Source of the DNA: Idiomarina aminovorans
GTDB lineage: Bacteria > Pseudomonadota > Gammaproteobacteria > Enterobacterales > Alteromonadaceae
Assembly: GCF_023155095.1 (NCBI RefSeq)
Contig: NZ_JAKNDA010000003.1
Coordinates: 1-64,000, forward strand
Reading direction: 5' to 3'
Length of the DNA: 64,000 bases
Part shown: positions 43,516 to 56,311 of the stretch, piece by piece
How positions within the stretch are numbered: the first letter of the stretch is position 1
Layout of the letters: the number at the start of each line of letters is the position of its first letter
Made by a program: the position numbers and the translations under genes
Notes under the pieces: generated by a model
What the model was told of the DNA's origin: nothing
The model's database searches: none
The model's input: only the letters and a program-made list of their open reading frames with translations

Positions 43516-44624
43516 TAATGCCCCCGGGACGCGCCAAAGCGCAAGTTTGCCAATAATCTCAAACCGAGCGGCCGGTCTTTACCTACCAATACCCATCCAA
43601 ACACAAGCAAAATAAAGTGTATCCACCATAAACCAATAGCAGGCGGAATAACGCCATCACGAATGGCCGACTTGGCCGCCATTAGCAATAAAAAGTAGCC
43701 CAGGTAAATTAATAAAGCCGGAGCCATTCGACCAAACTTTCCCTGTCGGGGGTTCACCCGGCTTAAGGGCACGGCAATAAGCGTTAATAGCGGCATTGCC
43801 AGAGGAATGGCAATGCGCCACTGCAATTCAGCAACGGCCGCAGGCTCGCTTTGCGACATCAGCTCAACCGTAGGGTAAGCCTCTAGTTTTCTTAATTGTT
43901 GGCTCGTCTGTTGTTCTTTAATCTGTAATTGGTAACGGTCAAACAACATCATCTGATAACTGTCGTTATCGCCGGCGTACCGCTTTCCTTGTCCAAGCTC
44001 TAACCATTGCGAACCAGTTGTTTCACTAATCACTTTCCCCGTTTTAGCCATAACCACGCTGCCCGACTGAAGTTCGCCCTGGCTATGAGAGTGTTGCGCA
44101 ACAAACACTTCTTCAAGATCACCATTATCGCCAACACCCTGTACGAAAATAACAGCTTTGCGGTTGCTCGCCTGCTGAAAACGGCCTGGCATTAATGCCG
44201 TTAACCCACTTTCTGAACGCGCCTTATCTTCCAGTTTTTGTTCCTGCTCGAGTGACCATGGCACCAGCCATAACGTGAAAGATGCAGTGACCAGCGCCAG
44301 CACCAATGACAACACCAGAGTGACTCGGGTCACATACCACTCACTCACTCCGCAGGCATGTAAAACCGTCATTTCATTGTCTGCGTAGATGCGCCCATGA
44401 GCCAGTAAAATCCCGAGAAACAAGCTAAGGGGCAAAATTAGCGACAGTAGCGCCGGTAGGTTCAGCGACAACAGCTGAAAAATAATCGCTCCGGGAATAT
44501 CTCCTTCTGACGCATCCGATAAAACACGGACAAATTTCTGACTGACAAAAATCGTCATCAGAATAAAAAGCACAGCAAGCTGCGACTTCAGGGTTTCACT
44601 GATCAAATATCGGAATATGCGCAC
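43515..44624 (-). CDS. lptF: LPS export ABC transporter permease LptF
   Basis: 369 residues, same fold as LptG: MRIFRYLISETLKSQLAVLF opens the first membrane helix, the conserved LPALLSLILPLSLFLGILLA follows, and the periplasmic domain lies between about 130 and 255. First gene of lptFG, divergent from pepA, as in E. coli, where this pair also flanks pepA. Confidence 0.95.
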   Translation of the reverse strand: MRIFRYLISETLKSQLAVLFILMTIFVSQKFVRVLSDASEGDIPGAIIFQLLSLNLPALLSLILPLSLFLGILLAHGRIYADNEMTVLHACGVSEWYVTRVTLVLSLVLALVTASFTLWLVPWSLEQEQKLEDKARSESGLTALMPGRFQQASNRKAVIFVQGVGDNGDLEEVFVAQHSHSQGELQSGSVVMAKTGKVISETTGSQWLELGQGKRYAGDNDSYQMMLFDRYQLQIKEQQTSQQLRKLEAYPTVELMSQSEPAAVAELQWRIAIPLAMPLLTLIAVPLSRVNPRQGKFGRMAPALLIYLGYFLLLMAAKSAIRDGVIPPAIGLWWIHFILLVFGWVLVGKDRPLGLRLLANLRFGASRGH

Positions 44625-44757
44625 TGGTGTTCACTCATAACTTAGGTTTTTACTGGAATAGCTGTGATTTTTAAGTAAACTTGTTATTTTAACAACAAAG
44701 TGTCTTTATAGCGAAACTATAGCAGGCATTGAAGCCACCTGAAACAGGAGCACTGTC

Positions 44758-46263
44758 ATGGAGTTCAGCGTAAAAAGTGGTAATCCGGAAAAGCAGCGTT
44801 CAGCGTGTATCGTTGTTGGCGTGTTTGAACCTCGTCGTCTGTCGGGCGTTGCCGAACAATTAGACAAAGTCAGTGATGGTTATTTAAGCAATTTATTGCG
44901 CCGCGGAGACCTTGAAGGCAAATCAGGCCAGGTTCTGCTGTTACATCATGTCCCTAACATTCTTGCCGAACGGGTTTTGCTGGTCGGCTGCGGTAAAGAA
45001 CGCGAGCTTGACGAGCGCCAGTATCGTCAAATTATTGCCCGCACTATGAACACTTTGAACGAAACCGGTTCAATGGAAGCCGTTTGCTTCCTTAGTGAAT
45101 TACACGTTAAAGGCCGTGACACTTACTGGAAGGTACGTCAGGCAGTGGAAGCTGCGCGGGCAACATTGTACAACTTCAATGAGCTAAAAAGTAAAAAAGA
45201 AGAACCTCGTCGCCCATTGCGTAAGCTGGTTTTTAATGTCCCGAGCCGTAAAGAGCTCACTTTAGGTGAACAGGCTGTGCAACACGCATTGGCCGTTGCT
45301 ACGGGTATGGATGTTTGCCGTAACGTAGCGAATATGCCGCCTAACATCTGTACCCCCCGTTATTTAGCCGACCAGGCCAAATTAATGGCCGATAACTACG
45401 ACAATGTAAGCGTCACAACCGTTGAAGAAGCCGAGATGGAAAAGCTGGGAATGAACGCTTATTTAGCGGTTGGTCGTGGTTCAGAGCAGGAATCGGTTTT
45501 AACCTTGATGCATTATAAGGGTGCACCTGATGACCAGGCACCTGTTGTGCTTGTGGGTAAAGGCCTGACCTTTGACTCCGGTGGTATTTCAATAAAGCCT
45601 TCCGCCAACATGGATGAAATGAAATACGACATGGGCGGTGCAGCGGGCGTTTTAGGGGCGATGCAAGCCCTGGCCGAACTGCAATTACCGATAAACGTCG
45701 TTGCTGCCATTGCTGGCTGTGAAAACATGCCGGATGGCAAAGCCTATCGCCCCGGTGACATCTTAACCACCATGAGTGGTCAGACTGTTGAAGTACTCAA
45801 TACCGACGCCGAAGGCCGGCTAGTGCTATGCGATACGCTTACCTATATTGAGCGTTTTGAACCTGAATCGGTCATTGACTTGGCGACGTTAACAGGCGCC
45901 TGCGTTGTAGCCTTAGGTGGCCATGCTTCAGCCGTACTCAGCCAGCACAATCCATTAGCGCATGAAATTCTCAATGCCGCCCAACAAAGTGGCGACAAAG
46001 CCTGGCGCATGCCGCTCTGGGATGAGTACCAGTCAATGCTGGACAGTCCTTTTGCCGACATGGCGAATATCGGTGGCCGCGATGCAGGCACAATTACTGC
46101 CGCTTGCTTCCTGTCACGTTACACCAGGAAGTATCATTGGGCGCACATGGATATAGCGGGAACAGCCTGGCAAGGCGGTAAAGACAAAGGTTCTACCGGT
46201 CGTCCGGTACCTTTACTGACACAGTTTTTAATTAACCGGTGCAGCGCTGAGGCGGCAGAATAA
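44758..46263 (+). CDS. pepA: Leucyl aminopeptidase PepA, family M17
   Basis: 501 residues. The C-terminal catalytic domain carries the two-metal site: Lys268 and Asp273 in [10 protein letters not shown], Asp291, Asp350 and Glu352 in NTDAEGRL, and the catalytic Arg354. An N-terminal alpha-beta domain (about 1-165) supports the hexamer. It removes N-terminal residues from peptides and in E. coli also acts as a DNA-binding protein in XerCD recombination and carAB control. A CAGGAG site precedes the start. It heads pepA-holC-valS. Confidence 0.97.
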   Translation: MEFSVKSGNPEKQRSACIVVGVFEPRRLSGVAEQLDKVSDGYLSNLLRRGDLEGKSGQVLLLHHVPNILAERVLLVGCGKERELDERQYRQIIARTMNTLNETGSMEAVCFLSELHVKGRDTYWKVRQAVEAARATLYNFNELKSKKEEPRRPLRKLVFNVPSRKELTLGEQAVQHALAVATGMDVCRNVANMPPNICTPRYLADQAKLMADNYDNVSVTTVEEAEMEKLGMNAYLAVGRGSEQESVLTLMHYKGAPDDQAPVVLVGKGLTFDSGGISIKPSANMDEMKYDMGGAAGVLGAMQALAELQLPINVVAAIAGCENMPDGKAYRPGDILTTMSGQTVEVLNTDAEGRLVLCDTLTYIERFEPESVIDLATLTGACVVALGGHASAVLSQHNPLAHEILNAAQQSGDKAWRMPLWDEYQSMLDSPFADMANIGGRDAGTITAACFLSRYTRKYHWAHMDIAGTAWQGGKDKGSTGRPVPLLTQFLINRCSAEAAE

Positions 46264-46264
46264 A

Positions 46265-46714
46265 ATGCCGTCAGCCACTTTTTTCTTAATGCCGGACGAA
46301 GCTGAAAGCGAGCAAAATCGCCTTATTTGCGTTAAGATAGCAAGTTTGTACCGCAAGCATAAAAAAGTGCGGGTATGGGCTCGCAATCAACAGCAGGCTG
46401 AAGCGCTGGACGAGTTATTGTGGCAACAGCCGAGCGATGCATTTATTCCGCACAACTTGCATGGTGAGGGGCCGGCTACAGGTGCCCCGGTTGAATTTTG
46501 CTGGCCCGAGGCTGACGCGGTAAAAAGCCGACCGGGGTATGCGCTATTTAATTTGGCTGAAGACATTCCGGTACAAGCTCAACAAAGCCAACAGCTGTAC
46601 GATATTGTTCCTGCTGATGATAATGGCAAAAACATAGCTCGCGAGCGTTACAAACATTACAGAGCGCGCGGTTGCCAAATGCGCACCGAGCCCCTGACAT
46701 CCGAACAGAAGTAA
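46265..46714 (+). CDS. holC: DNA polymerase III chi subunit
   Basis: 149 residues, HolC family, beginning [20 protein letters not shown], with [20 protein letters not shown] and the C-terminal [10 protein letters not shown]. Chi, with psi, links the clamp loader to single-strand binding protein. It starts two bases after pepA and seven bases before valS, the conserved pepA-holC-valS order. Confidence 0.93.
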   Translation: MPSATFFLMPDEAESEQNRLICVKIASLYRKHKKVRVWARNQQQAEALDELLWQQPSDAFIPHNLHGEGPATGAPVEFCWPEADAVKSRPGYALFNLAEDIPVQAQQSQQLYDIVPADDNGKNIARERYKHYRARGCQMRTEPLTSEQK

Positions 46715-46721
46715 GGTTACT

Positions 46722-49571
46722 ATGGACAAAACATACTCCCCTGCCGCGATAGAACAAGATCTCTACCAACACTGGGAAGATGAGGGCTATTTCAAGCCTT
46801 CCGGTGAAGGCGATTCCTACTCAATGATGATTCCGCCGCCGAATGTAACTGGCAGCCTCCATATGGGTCATGCTTTCCAACATACCATTATGGATACACT
46901 CACCCGTTATCAGCGTATGGATGGCCGCAATACACTTTGGCAGGTCGGTTCTGACCACGCAGGCATCGCTACCCAGATGGTTGTTGAGCGTCAACTCGCG
47001 GCTCAGGAACAAACTCGTCAGGAACTTGGCCGCGACGCTTTCATTGATAAAATCTGGGAGTGGAAAAAACAGTCAGGTGGCACCATTACTCAGCAGATGC
47101 GTCGCTTAGGCGATTCGGTTGACTGGGATCGCGAGCGCTTCACCATGGATGAGGGACTTTCGGACGCCGTCCGGGAAGTGTTCGTCAAACTTCATGAAGA
47201 AAGCCTTATTTATCGGGGTAAGCGCTTAGTTAACTGGGATCCGGCACTGCAAACTGCGATTTCTGACTTAGAAGTTGAAAACAAAGAACAACAAGGGTCT
47301 ATCTGGTACCTGCGTTATCCGTTGGCTGACGGCGCAAAAACCGAAGATGGCAAAGACCATTTAGTGGTAGCAACCACTCGTCCTGAAACTATGCTGGGTG
47401 ACGTTTGTATCGCGGTTCACCCTGACGATGAACGTTTCGGTCCTTTGGTGGGTAAACACGTCGAATTGCCAATTGTTAACCGTCGCATTCCCATTGTTGC
47501 CGACCACCACGTTGACAGTGAATTCGGTACCGGTTGCGTAAAAGTTACCCCGGCTCATGACTTTAACGACTACGAAATTGGCAAGCGTCATCAAACTGGC
47601 ATGATCTCTATTTTTGATGACACCGCTCATGTCATGGCAAAAGCCGGACTATACACCAGCACCGGTGAAGCTCTGCAAGAGCTCGATGGGTTTGATGGTA
47701 CTCTGCCGGAGCAATACGCCGGTAAGGAACGCTTCCAGGCACGTAAACAGCTTATCGCTGAGTTCGAACAGCTTGAGCTATTAGAGAAAATAGAGAAACA
47801 CACCAATAAAGTTCCTTACGGTGACCGTGGCGGCGTTCCTATTGAGCCGCATTTAACCGACCAATGGTATGTGCGTGTTGAACCTATGGCTAAACAGGCA
47901 ACGCAAGCGGTCGAAGACGGGCGTATTGAGTTCGTACCGAAGCAGTACGAAAACATGTACTTTAGCTGGATGAATGATATTCAGGACTGGTGTATCTCTC
48001 GTCAGCTGTGGTGGGGACACCGTATTCCTGCCTGGTATGACGAACAGGGTAATGTCTATGTTGGTCGCTCCGAAGCGGAAGTGCGGGAAAAGCACAACCT
48101 GGGCGACACCCAATTGCAACAGGACGAAGATGTACTGGATACCTGGTTCTCTTCTGCGTTGTGGACATTCTCTACTCTGGGCTGGCCTAAAAATACCGAT
48201 GATTTGAAAACCTTCCACCCGACCGATGTATTGGTCACCGGTTTTGATATTATTTTCTTCTGGGTAGCCCGCATGATCATGATGACCATGCATTTTATGA
48301 AAGACGACGAAGGTCAACCACAGGTTCCTTTCAAGAAAGTTTATGTCACCGGCCTTATTCGCGACGAAGAAGGTCAGAAAATGTCTAAGTCCAAGGGTAA
48401 TGTATTAGATCCGCTGGACATGATAGATGGCATTAGCGCTGATGAGCTGGTGGCTAAACGCACAGCGAACCTGATGCAGCCAAAAATGCGTGAGAAAATC
48501 GAGAAGCGCACTCGTAATGAGTTTCCGGAAGGTATTACCGCCCACGGAACCGATGCATTACGTTTCACTTTGACGGCATTGGCGTCGACCGGTCGCGATA
48601 TCAACTGGGACATGAAGCGCCTGGAAGGTTACCGTAACTTCTGTAACAAACTGTGGAATGCCAGCCGCTATGTCTTAATGAATACGGAAGAGTATGACTG
48701 TGGCCTTGAAAATGACGATATGACCTTGTCACTGGCCGATGAATGGATCATTGCCCGCTTTAACAGCACCGTCAAAGACTTCCGGCAGGCACTGGATAGC
48801 TATCGTTTCGACCAGGCAGCAGCCATTGCTTATGAGTTTACCTGGAACCAGTTCTGTGACTGGTATCTGGAACTGACTAAACCGATTCTGCAAAACGGTA
48901 CTGACGTTCAGCAGCGTGGCACCCGTCACACGCTGGTCAACATTCTGGAGCAGTTACTTCGGCTGCTACACCCGGTTATGCCATACATTACCGAAACCAT
49001 CTGGCAACGCGTAAAACCTTTAGTCGGCAATACCGATGATACCATTATGCTGCAACCATTCCCGCAGGTTGAGGACAATGTCAGTCATCAGGCCATGCAA
49101 GATATGGAGTGGCTAAAGCGGGTTATTCTGGCTATTCGTAATATTCGTGGTGAAATGGATTTATCGCCGAATAAGCCCCTGCCAGTATTGCTTTCAAATG
49201 CCGAAGCCATGGCCAGAGGCCGTATCGAAAATAATCAAAGCTTCCTGAGTAGCCTGGCTAAGCTGGAATCCATTGAGTTTATTGATAATGACGACGATGC
49301 TCCGGCCAGCATGACGGCGCTTGTTGACAGCTTGAAGCTGCACATTCCAATGGCCGGCTTAATTGATAAAGACGCTGAACTCCAGCGTTTGCAAAAAGCC
49401 ATCGAAAAAGCGAATAAGGAATGGCAACGTCTGAACGGCAAGTTGAGCAACGACAACTTTGTCAGTAAAGCCCCTGAAGCTGTTATTGCGAAAGAGCGCG
49501 AAAAGCTGACTGAAGCTGAAACACTGTTAAAGCAACTGCAAGACCAGCACGAGAAGATTAAAGCGTTATAA
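46722..49571 (+). CDS. valS: Valyl-tRNA synthetase
   Basis: 949 residues, class I. The HIGH motif is HMGH (47-50, in [15 protein letters not shown]) and the KMSKS motif is Lys553 to Ser557 ([16 protein letters not shown]). The editing (CP1) domain lies between, the anticodon domain follows (from about 640), and a coiled-coil tail about 880-949 ([20 protein letters not shown]) contacts the tRNA. It charges tRNA-Val and clears threonyl-tRNA-Val. A terminator follows 32 bases on. Confidence 0.98.
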   Translation: MDKTYSPAAIEQDLYQHWEDEGYFKPSGEGDSYSMMIPPPNVTGSLHMGHAFQHTIMDTLTRYQRMDGRNTLWQVGSDHAGIATQMVVERQLAAQEQTRQELGRDAFIDKIWEWKKQSGGTITQQMRRLGDSVDWDRERFTMDEGLSDAVREVFVKLHEESLIYRGKRLVNWDPALQTAISDLEVENKEQQGSIWYLRYPLADGAKTEDGKDHLVVATTRPETMLGDVCIAVHPDDERFGPLVGKHVELPIVNRRIPIVADHHVDSEFGTGCVKVTPAHDFNDYEIGKRHQTGMISIFDDTAHVMAKAGLYTSTGEALQELDGFDGTLPEQYAGKERFQARKQLIAEFEQLELLEKIEKHTNKVPYGDRGGVPIEPHLTDQWYVRVEPMAKQATQAVEDGRIEFVPKQYENMYFSWMNDIQDWCISRQLWWGHRIPAWYDEQGNVYVGRSEAEVREKHNLGDTQLQQDEDVLDTWFSSALWTFSTLGWPKNTDDLKTFHPTDVLVTGFDIIFFWVARMIMMTMHFMKDDEGQPQVPFKKVYVTGLIRDEEGQKMSKSKGNVLDPLDMIDGISADELVAKRTANLMQPKMREKIEKRTRNEFPEGITAHGTDALRFTLTALASTGRDINWDMKRLEGYRNFCNKLWNASRYVLMNTEEYDCGLENDDMTLSLADEWIIARFNSTVKDFRQALDSYRFDQAAAIAYEFTWNQFCDWYLELTKPILQNGTDVQQRGTRHTLVNILEQLLRLLHPVMPYITETIWQRVKPLVGNTDDTIMLQPFPQVEDNVSHQAMQDMEWLKRVILAIRNIRGEMDLSPNKPLPVLLSNAEAMARGRIENNQSFLSSLAKLESIEFIDNDDDAPASMTALVDSLKLHIPMAGLIDKDAELQRLQKAIEKANKEWQRLNGKLSNDNFVSKAPEAVIAKEREKLTEAETLLKQLQDQHEKIKAL

Positions 49572-49603
49572 CGTGCTCGTCGTGTTTAGCAAACCATCAA
49601 AAA

Positions 49604-49627
49604 AGCCCGAATCTAATGATTCGGGCT
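49604..49627. terminator. Bidirectional terminator between valS and rraB
   Basis: AGCCCGAAT pairs with ATTCGGGCT around a six-base loop; an A-run precedes it and a seven-base T-run follows, so it serves both valS and the convergent rraB. Confidence 0.95.
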
Positions 49628-49669
49628 TTTTTTCAACCAGCGCAAAAGTTTTATCAACTCAGGCGAAGA

Positions 49670-50059
49670 TTATTCCTCCGCGTCATCAAAATCTTCGTCA
49701 TCTTCAAGCTCATCATCTTCAATCATGGTACCCCAGCCGTCGTATTCAACCTCACATTGAGCGGCAATCGCAGCTATTTCTCTTACCTGACGGTTTAAAA
49801 TATCGTTGTCGAGCCTGGCGCCTGTCACTGCCATAAATGCAAACCAACGCTTACCGCGTTCGTCTTCAAACTCATCAGCATCATCGACATGATAGCCTTG
49901 CTTAACCAGTTCAACAGCTGCTTTTTCCAGCTTAGTAAAGTCCTGACAGGCCAGATGGTGTTCTATTTCATAAAGCAGTTCAGTTTCTGCCCCGTCAGCA
50001 ATCAACGCTGAGACGGTTTCCTCACTCTGCTGTAGCAAATCATTAAGATCTCGGCTCAT
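49670..50059 (-). CDS. rraB: Regulator of ribonuclease E activity RraB
   Basis: 129 residues, DUF695/RraB family. The fold part has YHVDDADEFEDERGKRWFAF and the C-terminal WGTMIEDDELEDDEDFDDAE is a strongly acidic tail, as in E. coli RraB. It binds RNase E and alters degradosome composition. It overlaps plsC by four bases. Confidence 0.92.
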   Translation of the reverse strand: MSRDLNDLLQQSEETVSALIADGAETELLYEIEHHLACQDFTKLEKAAVELVKQGYHVDDADEFEDERGKRWFAFMAVTGARLDNDILNRQVREIAAIAAQCEVEYDGWGTMIEDDELEDDEDFDDAEE

Positions 50060-50796
50060 GATTTATCCTTTTCTGTCTGTGCTTGCTCAATACTGGCATT
50101 TAATTGCTTGATTTTATCATCCATTAATTGATGACAATGACCACTTAATTCACGCAAATTCTCACGCTGGTAATTTGCTATCTTTAACGGTTCCAGAAAA
50201 GCAATTTTCAACACACCATTGTTCCAGCGGTTCATTTTCACTTTGCCGTGCAGCTCTGAGACACATACCGGAACCACATCCACCTGTGCCCGAAACGCAG
50301 TATGAAAAGCTCCATTTTTAAACGGCAAAAGGCCTCGTCCGTTGCTGCGGGTTCCTTCCGGAAACATCCACACAGAGATATCACGTTGTTTTATTGCGGC
50401 GGCTGTTTGCCCTATAGTGCCGTGCGCCCTGCCGGCATTTTTTCGGTCAATCAGAATATTACCTGACAACCAGTAAAGCCAACCAAAAAACGGTATCCAG
50501 CGTAGACTCTTTTTACCCACAGTAACGGTATTTCTTGGCAGCATTGCCGCAATCGTAAAAATCTCCCAACTGTTCTGGTGGTTGCAGACAAAAACATAAG
50601 GCCCATCTTTCTCTATATCCGGGTGGCGACTCACTTCTATCCGCATACCTAAGGCACGTATCGCCCAACCAAAAACATGGGCAAATCGATAAGTGTTATT
50701 GCGGTGAAAAGGTCGTATTATGCAAAAAAGACAACCAACCACACCAAACACAACAACAAAAATGCCAAGAAACAACCATCGCAACAAGGCTAACAT
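50056..50796 (-). CDS. plsC: 1-acyl-glycerol-3-phosphate acyltransferase
   Basis: 246 residues. Motifs: an NHQNSWE version of HX4(D/E) with His73 and Glu78, an FPEGTRSNG motif III, and an N-terminal membrane segment (about 5-28). It makes phosphatidate from lysophosphatidate at the inner face of the inner membrane. It lies between parC (13 bases) and rraB, as in several gammaproteobacteria. Confidence 0.92.
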   Translation of the reverse strand: MLALLRWLFLGIFVVVFGVVGCLFCIIRPFHRNNTYRFAHVFGWAIRALGMRIEVSRHPDIEKDGPYVFVCNHQNSWEIFTIAAMLPRNTVTVGKKSLRWIPFFGWLYWLSGNILIDRKNAGRAHGTIGQTAAAIKQRDISVWMFPEGTRSNGRGLLPFKNGAFHTAFRAQVDVVPVCVSELHGKVKMNRWNNGVLKIAFLEPLKIANYQRENLRELSGHCHQLMDDKIKQLNASIEQAQTEKDKS

Positions 50797-50809
50797 CTAA
50801 ACTCCCCAA

Positions 50810-53053
50810 TTAATCCTTGTTCTCTTCAACCACTATATGGTCAACACGTTGCAGTCCTCTCGGCAGCTTATTGCCCCTGCGACCCCGTTCTCCGTAATAG
50901 TGTTCTAAGTCCGCCGGTTTGAGCGTAAGTTTACGTTTACCCGCAATCAACGTAATTGCGGTATCAGGCGCTGCCGTTGCCAGTGTAACCACATATTCTT
51001 CACGTGACTGTGCTCTTAATGCCGGGATACTAATCAGCTTATTGCCTTTACCTTTACTCAATTGCGGCAGGTCAGCTACCGGAAAGACCAACATCCGGCC
51101 TTCATTTGAAATAACAATCACTTTATCATCTTGTAAGTTATTCACTGTGTTCGGCGGCAGTATCTTAGCGCCTGTCGGCAGCGTAATAATCGACTTACCG
51201 TTTTTATTGCGGCTAACTAAGTCACTAAATTGACAGACAAAGCCGTAACCCGCGTCCGACGCTAACAACAAGTGACTTTCGTCTCTGCCCATTAAAACAT
51301 GCTCAACATTTTCACCCGCGACTAAATTAAAACGTCCGGTCAGCGGTTCACCCTGACTACGTGCCGAGGGAAGCAGATGTGCTTCGCATGAGAAGCTTTT
51401 ACCCGAGCTATCAAGAAAGACAACCGGCTGATTACTCTTACCTTCCGCTGACGCAAGATAGCTGTCCCCTGATTTGTAACTGAGCTTATTGCCTTCAATA
51501 TCATGGCCCTTAGCAGAGCGTACCCAACCCTTTGTCGATAGCACAACGGTAACAGCTTCTGCTGGTGTTAAGTCGCGCTCATTTAAAGCTTTAGCTTCAG
51601 TGCGCTCAACAATAGGTGAACGACGTTCATCACCATAGTTTTCGGCATCGGCTAACAGTTCTTTCTTAATCAAGGTTTTCAAACGACGATCAGATCCCAG
51701 TAAAGTCTGCAATTTCTCGCGTTCTTTATTGAGTTCATCCTGCTCACCAGTCAGCTTCATTTCTTCCAGTTTCGCCAAATGGCGTAACTTCAACTCCAGA
51801 ATAGCTTCAGCTTGTTTATCGGTTAACCCAAAACGACTTATCAGCTCTTCTTTAGGTTTATCTTCTGTACGGATAATCTCAATAATCTCATCGATATTCA
51901 GATAAGCAATGAGTAAACCTTCCAGAATATGCAATCGTGCCAGCACTTTATCTAAACGGTGCTGCAAACGCCGGGTCACTGTAGTCTGCCGAAACTCCAG
52001 CCATTCTTTAAGAATGCCCACTAGCGGCTTGACTTTGGGGCGGCCATCTAAGCCCAGGATATTCAGATTAACCCGATACTGCTTTTCCAAATCGGTGGTG
52101 GCAAACAGGTGGTTCATCAATTGCTCGGTGTCCACTCTATTAGAACGAGGAACCACAACCAATCGAGTCGGGTTTTCATGATCAGACTCATCTCGCAAAT
52201 CGGAAACAAGCGGCAGCTTTTTCGCCTGCATTTGATGCGCTATTTGCTCTAAAACCCGCGCACCTGATGCCTGGTGCGGCAATGCTGTAATAACAATCTC
52301 ACCATCATCAATACTATAACAAGCACGCATTTTAATGCTGCCACGACCGGTTTCGTACAGTTTGGTGATGTCTTCTACAGGCGTGATAATTTCAGCGTCA
52401 GTCGGATAATCCGGCCCCTTTAACACCGCCATAATATCTTCCAGCTGACTACCGGGCTTTTCCAGTAACATGGCGCAGGCATTAGCGACTTCACGGGCAT
52501 TGTGCGGCGGAATATCGGTTGCCATTCCCACCGCAATGCCGGTCACGCCATTAAGTAAAATATGAGGTAGCCGCGCAGGCAGCACCTGCGGTTCTCTCAT
52601 TGTGCCGTCAAAGTTAGGAATCCAGTCGACCGTGCCCTGACCCAGTTCGCTCAGCAAAACTTCACTGAATTTAGACAGCTTAGCTTCGGTGTAACGCATG
52701 GCAGCAAAAGATTTCGGGTCATCTGGAGAGCCCCAGTTACCCTGACCATCAACCAGCGGATGGCGGTAAGTAAAGGGCTGCGCCATGAGTACCATCGCTT
52801 CATAACATGCCGCATCACCATGGGGGTGAAACTTACCCAGAACATCACCCACGGTACGAGCCGATTTTTTATATTTTGCCAGTGCTGAAAGACCCAGCTC
52901 CGACATCGCATAAACAATGCGTCGCTGTACCGGCTTCAGCCCGTCACCAATGTTCGGCAACGCCCTGTCCATGATCACGTACATGGAATAGTTAAGGTAG
53001 GCTTCTTCGGTAAAGCGACTCAGTGGGCGGGTTTCTGTAACTTCCGTCGACAT
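50810..53053 (-). CDS. parC: DNA topoisomerase IV subunit A
   Basis: 747 residues. The winged-helix breakage domain contains the catalytic Tyr121 ([16 protein letters not shown]); a coiled-coil gate and the C-terminal beta-pinwheel with degenerate GyrA-box-like repeats follow. It decatenates replicated chromosomes with ParE. The quinolone-determining region reads [12 protein letters not shown]: the position equal to E. coli Ser80 is Ala81, while the Glu84 equivalent (Glu85) is kept. parC follows parE by 26 bases. Confidence 0.98.
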   Translation of the reverse strand: MSTEVTETRPLSRFTEEAYLNYSMYVIMDRALPNIGDGLKPVQRRIVYAMSELGLSALAKYKKSARTVGDVLGKFHPHGDAACYEAMVLMAQPFTYRHPLVDGQGNWGSPDDPKSFAAMRYTEAKLSKFSEVLLSELGQGTVDWIPNFDGTMREPQVLPARLPHILLNGVTGIAVGMATDIPPHNAREVANACAMLLEKPGSQLEDIMAVLKGPDYPTDAEIITPVEDITKLYETGRGSIKMRACYSIDDGEIVITALPHQASGARVLEQIAHQMQAKKLPLVSDLRDESDHENPTRLVVVPRSNRVDTEQLMNHLFATTDLEKQYRVNLNILGLDGRPKVKPLVGILKEWLEFRQTTVTRRLQHRLDKVLARLHILEGLLIAYLNIDEIIEIIRTEDKPKEELISRFGLTDKQAEAILELKLRHLAKLEEMKLTGEQDELNKEREKLQTLLGSDRRLKTLIKKELLADAENYGDERRSPIVERTEAKALNERDLTPAEAVTVVLSTKGWVRSAKGHDIEGNKLSYKSGDSYLASAEGKSNQPVVFLDSSGKSFSCEAHLLPSARSQGEPLTGRFNLVAGENVEHVLMGRDESHLLLASDAGYGFVCQFSDLVSRNKNGKSIITLPTGAKILPPNTVNNLQDDKVIVISNEGRMLVFPVADLPQLSKGKGNKLISIPALRAQSREEYVVTLATAAPDTAITLIAGKRKLTLKPADLEHYYGERGRRGNKLPRGLQRVDHIVVEENKD

Positions 53054-53079
53054 TCGGACTTCTCCTTGCTCACAAGTGC

Positions 53080-54984
<1,905 letters not shown>

Positions 54985-55037
54985 TTATTATTGGCCTGGT
55001 CACCGTAAGTGTGCTTCAATTTACCGTTAACTGCCGG

Positions 55038-55499
55038 TTATTTGAAGTCGTCAGGCATAAATTTCTGAATAGATTCACTCAACCGGGGGTGAATATAGCC
55101 CTGTTTCCGGCATAGCGTCAGCCAGTCAGCCAAAAACTGATTCACCTGACGTTTCTCATCCTGGTGTCGCATATCAGGATTAGGCTGCTGATAACGAGCC
55201 GCTAACCGGGTAACCCCCTGACTGGACATGATCTCCGCCATACGAACATCATGGTATAATCGCACCGTCATTTTGGCGTGTAAGTAATCTGCCCAATCGG
55301 GTTTTAACTGTTCAATTTCAATGTCTGAGGTATAACGCGCCTCACTGACTAAACGCAAGCTGAATGCCAGATGTTCGCCAGCATAAATGGTGACTTCAGT
55401 CTGAGCCTCCAGCTGAGACAACAAAGGCATCACCCCGGCATAGTTCAGTTCGTTCAGTCGATGCAGTTCCGCAACGTCGACAACATAGCGCTGTTGCAT
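55038..55499 (-). CDS. yqiB: YqiB family protein (DUF1249)
   Basis: 153 residues with the features of DUF1249: YVVDVAELHRLNELNYAGVM at the N-terminus and the central KMTVRLYHDVRMAEIMSSQG and NPDMRHQDEKRQVNQFLADW. Its function is unknown. In E. coli it lies between nudF and cpdA; here nudF is 14 bases upstream and parE follows directly, so cpdA and yqiA are absent from this spot. Confidence 0.9.
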   Translation of the reverse strand: MQQRYVVDVAELHRLNELNYAGVMPLLSQLEAQTEVTIYAGEHLAFSLRLVSEARYTSDIEIEQLKPDWADYLHAKMTVRLYHDVRMAEIMSSQGVTRLAARYQQPNPDMRHQDEKRQVNQFLADWLTLCRKQGYIHPRLSESIQKFMPDDFK

Positions 55500-55513
55500 A
55501 ATTAAACCTCAGT

Positions 55514-56125
55514 TTACCCCTGTTCAGAGAACACTCTATCACGATGCAATAACAACCATTGTAACCCAATTACGCTGGCGGCGTTGTTGATTTCTTCGCA
55601 CTCAAGCATAGCGAAAGCCTGTTCCCGCGGCATTACATGCACTCGGATATCCTCATTTTCGTCGACTAACCCGCCGAAATCAGCAGCGGACTGACTGTCT
55701 ACTTCAGCAATATAAATGGTTAGCTTCTCGTCTGTACCACCGGGGCTGGAGTAGTAACTTGTCGCGTAAATCAAACGTTTGGCTTTTAATCCCGCTTCTT
55801 CTTCCAGCTCCCGATTTGCCACTTCTTCGGCACTCTCATCAGCGTCGAACATACCAGCGACAAATTCAAACAACCAAGGGCTATTTTTATCATCCAGTGC
55901 GCCGACCCTGAATTGCTCCAGAACCACCAGTTCATCTCTGACAGGGTCATAAGGAATAACCACGACCGCGTGTCCTCTTTCCATTAATTCTCTGTCAATT
56001 ACCGGACTCCAGTCACCGCAAAACAGACGGTGTTGTAAAGAGTACCGATAAACCGACAAAAAACCTTGATAAAGCGGGATCTTTTCCTTTACTTTCACAT
56101 CATGCCGGTGAAAACGAACTGCCAT
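55514..56125 (-). CDS. nudF: ADP-ribose pyrophosphatase NudF
   Basis: 203 residues. The Nudix box is visible as GMFDADESAEEVANRELEEE followed by AGLKAKR (G-x5-E-x7-REUxEExGU). It splits ADP-ribose into AMP and ribose 5-phosphate, limiting non-enzymatic ADP-ribosylation. It is divergent from tolC, the same arrangement as in E. coli. Confidence 0.94.
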   Translation of the reverse strand: MAVRFHRHDVKVKEKIPLYQGFLSVYRYSLQHRLFCGDWSPVIDRELMERGHAVVVIPYDPVRDELVVLEQFRVGALDDKNSPWLFEFVAGMFDADESAEEVANRELEEEAGLKAKRLIYATSYYSSPGGTDEKLTIYIAEVDSQSAADFGGLVDENEDIRVHVMPREQAFAMLECEEINNAASVIGLQWLLLHRDRVFSEQG

Positions 56126-56311
56126 ACTTGTAGTGTCCTTTATTAAGAGTAACCAGAAACAAACATTCTGTTACACTTGAGCGAATTCTGAAACCATGTT
56201 TTTCTTAAAGTATTTTCGCAAATCATTTACACTGGTAATCATTCAACGCTGTATGTAAACTATAGGCAATCATTGAACAACAGCATGTCAAGTAACAGGA
56301 AACTGACTACC

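Noticed and set aside
45138-45347. Open frame on the minus strand inside pepA, and similar frames inside valS, parC and the ribosomal genes.
   Set aside because: They are antisense shadows of strongly conserved genes with no ribosome binding sites or recognisable product.
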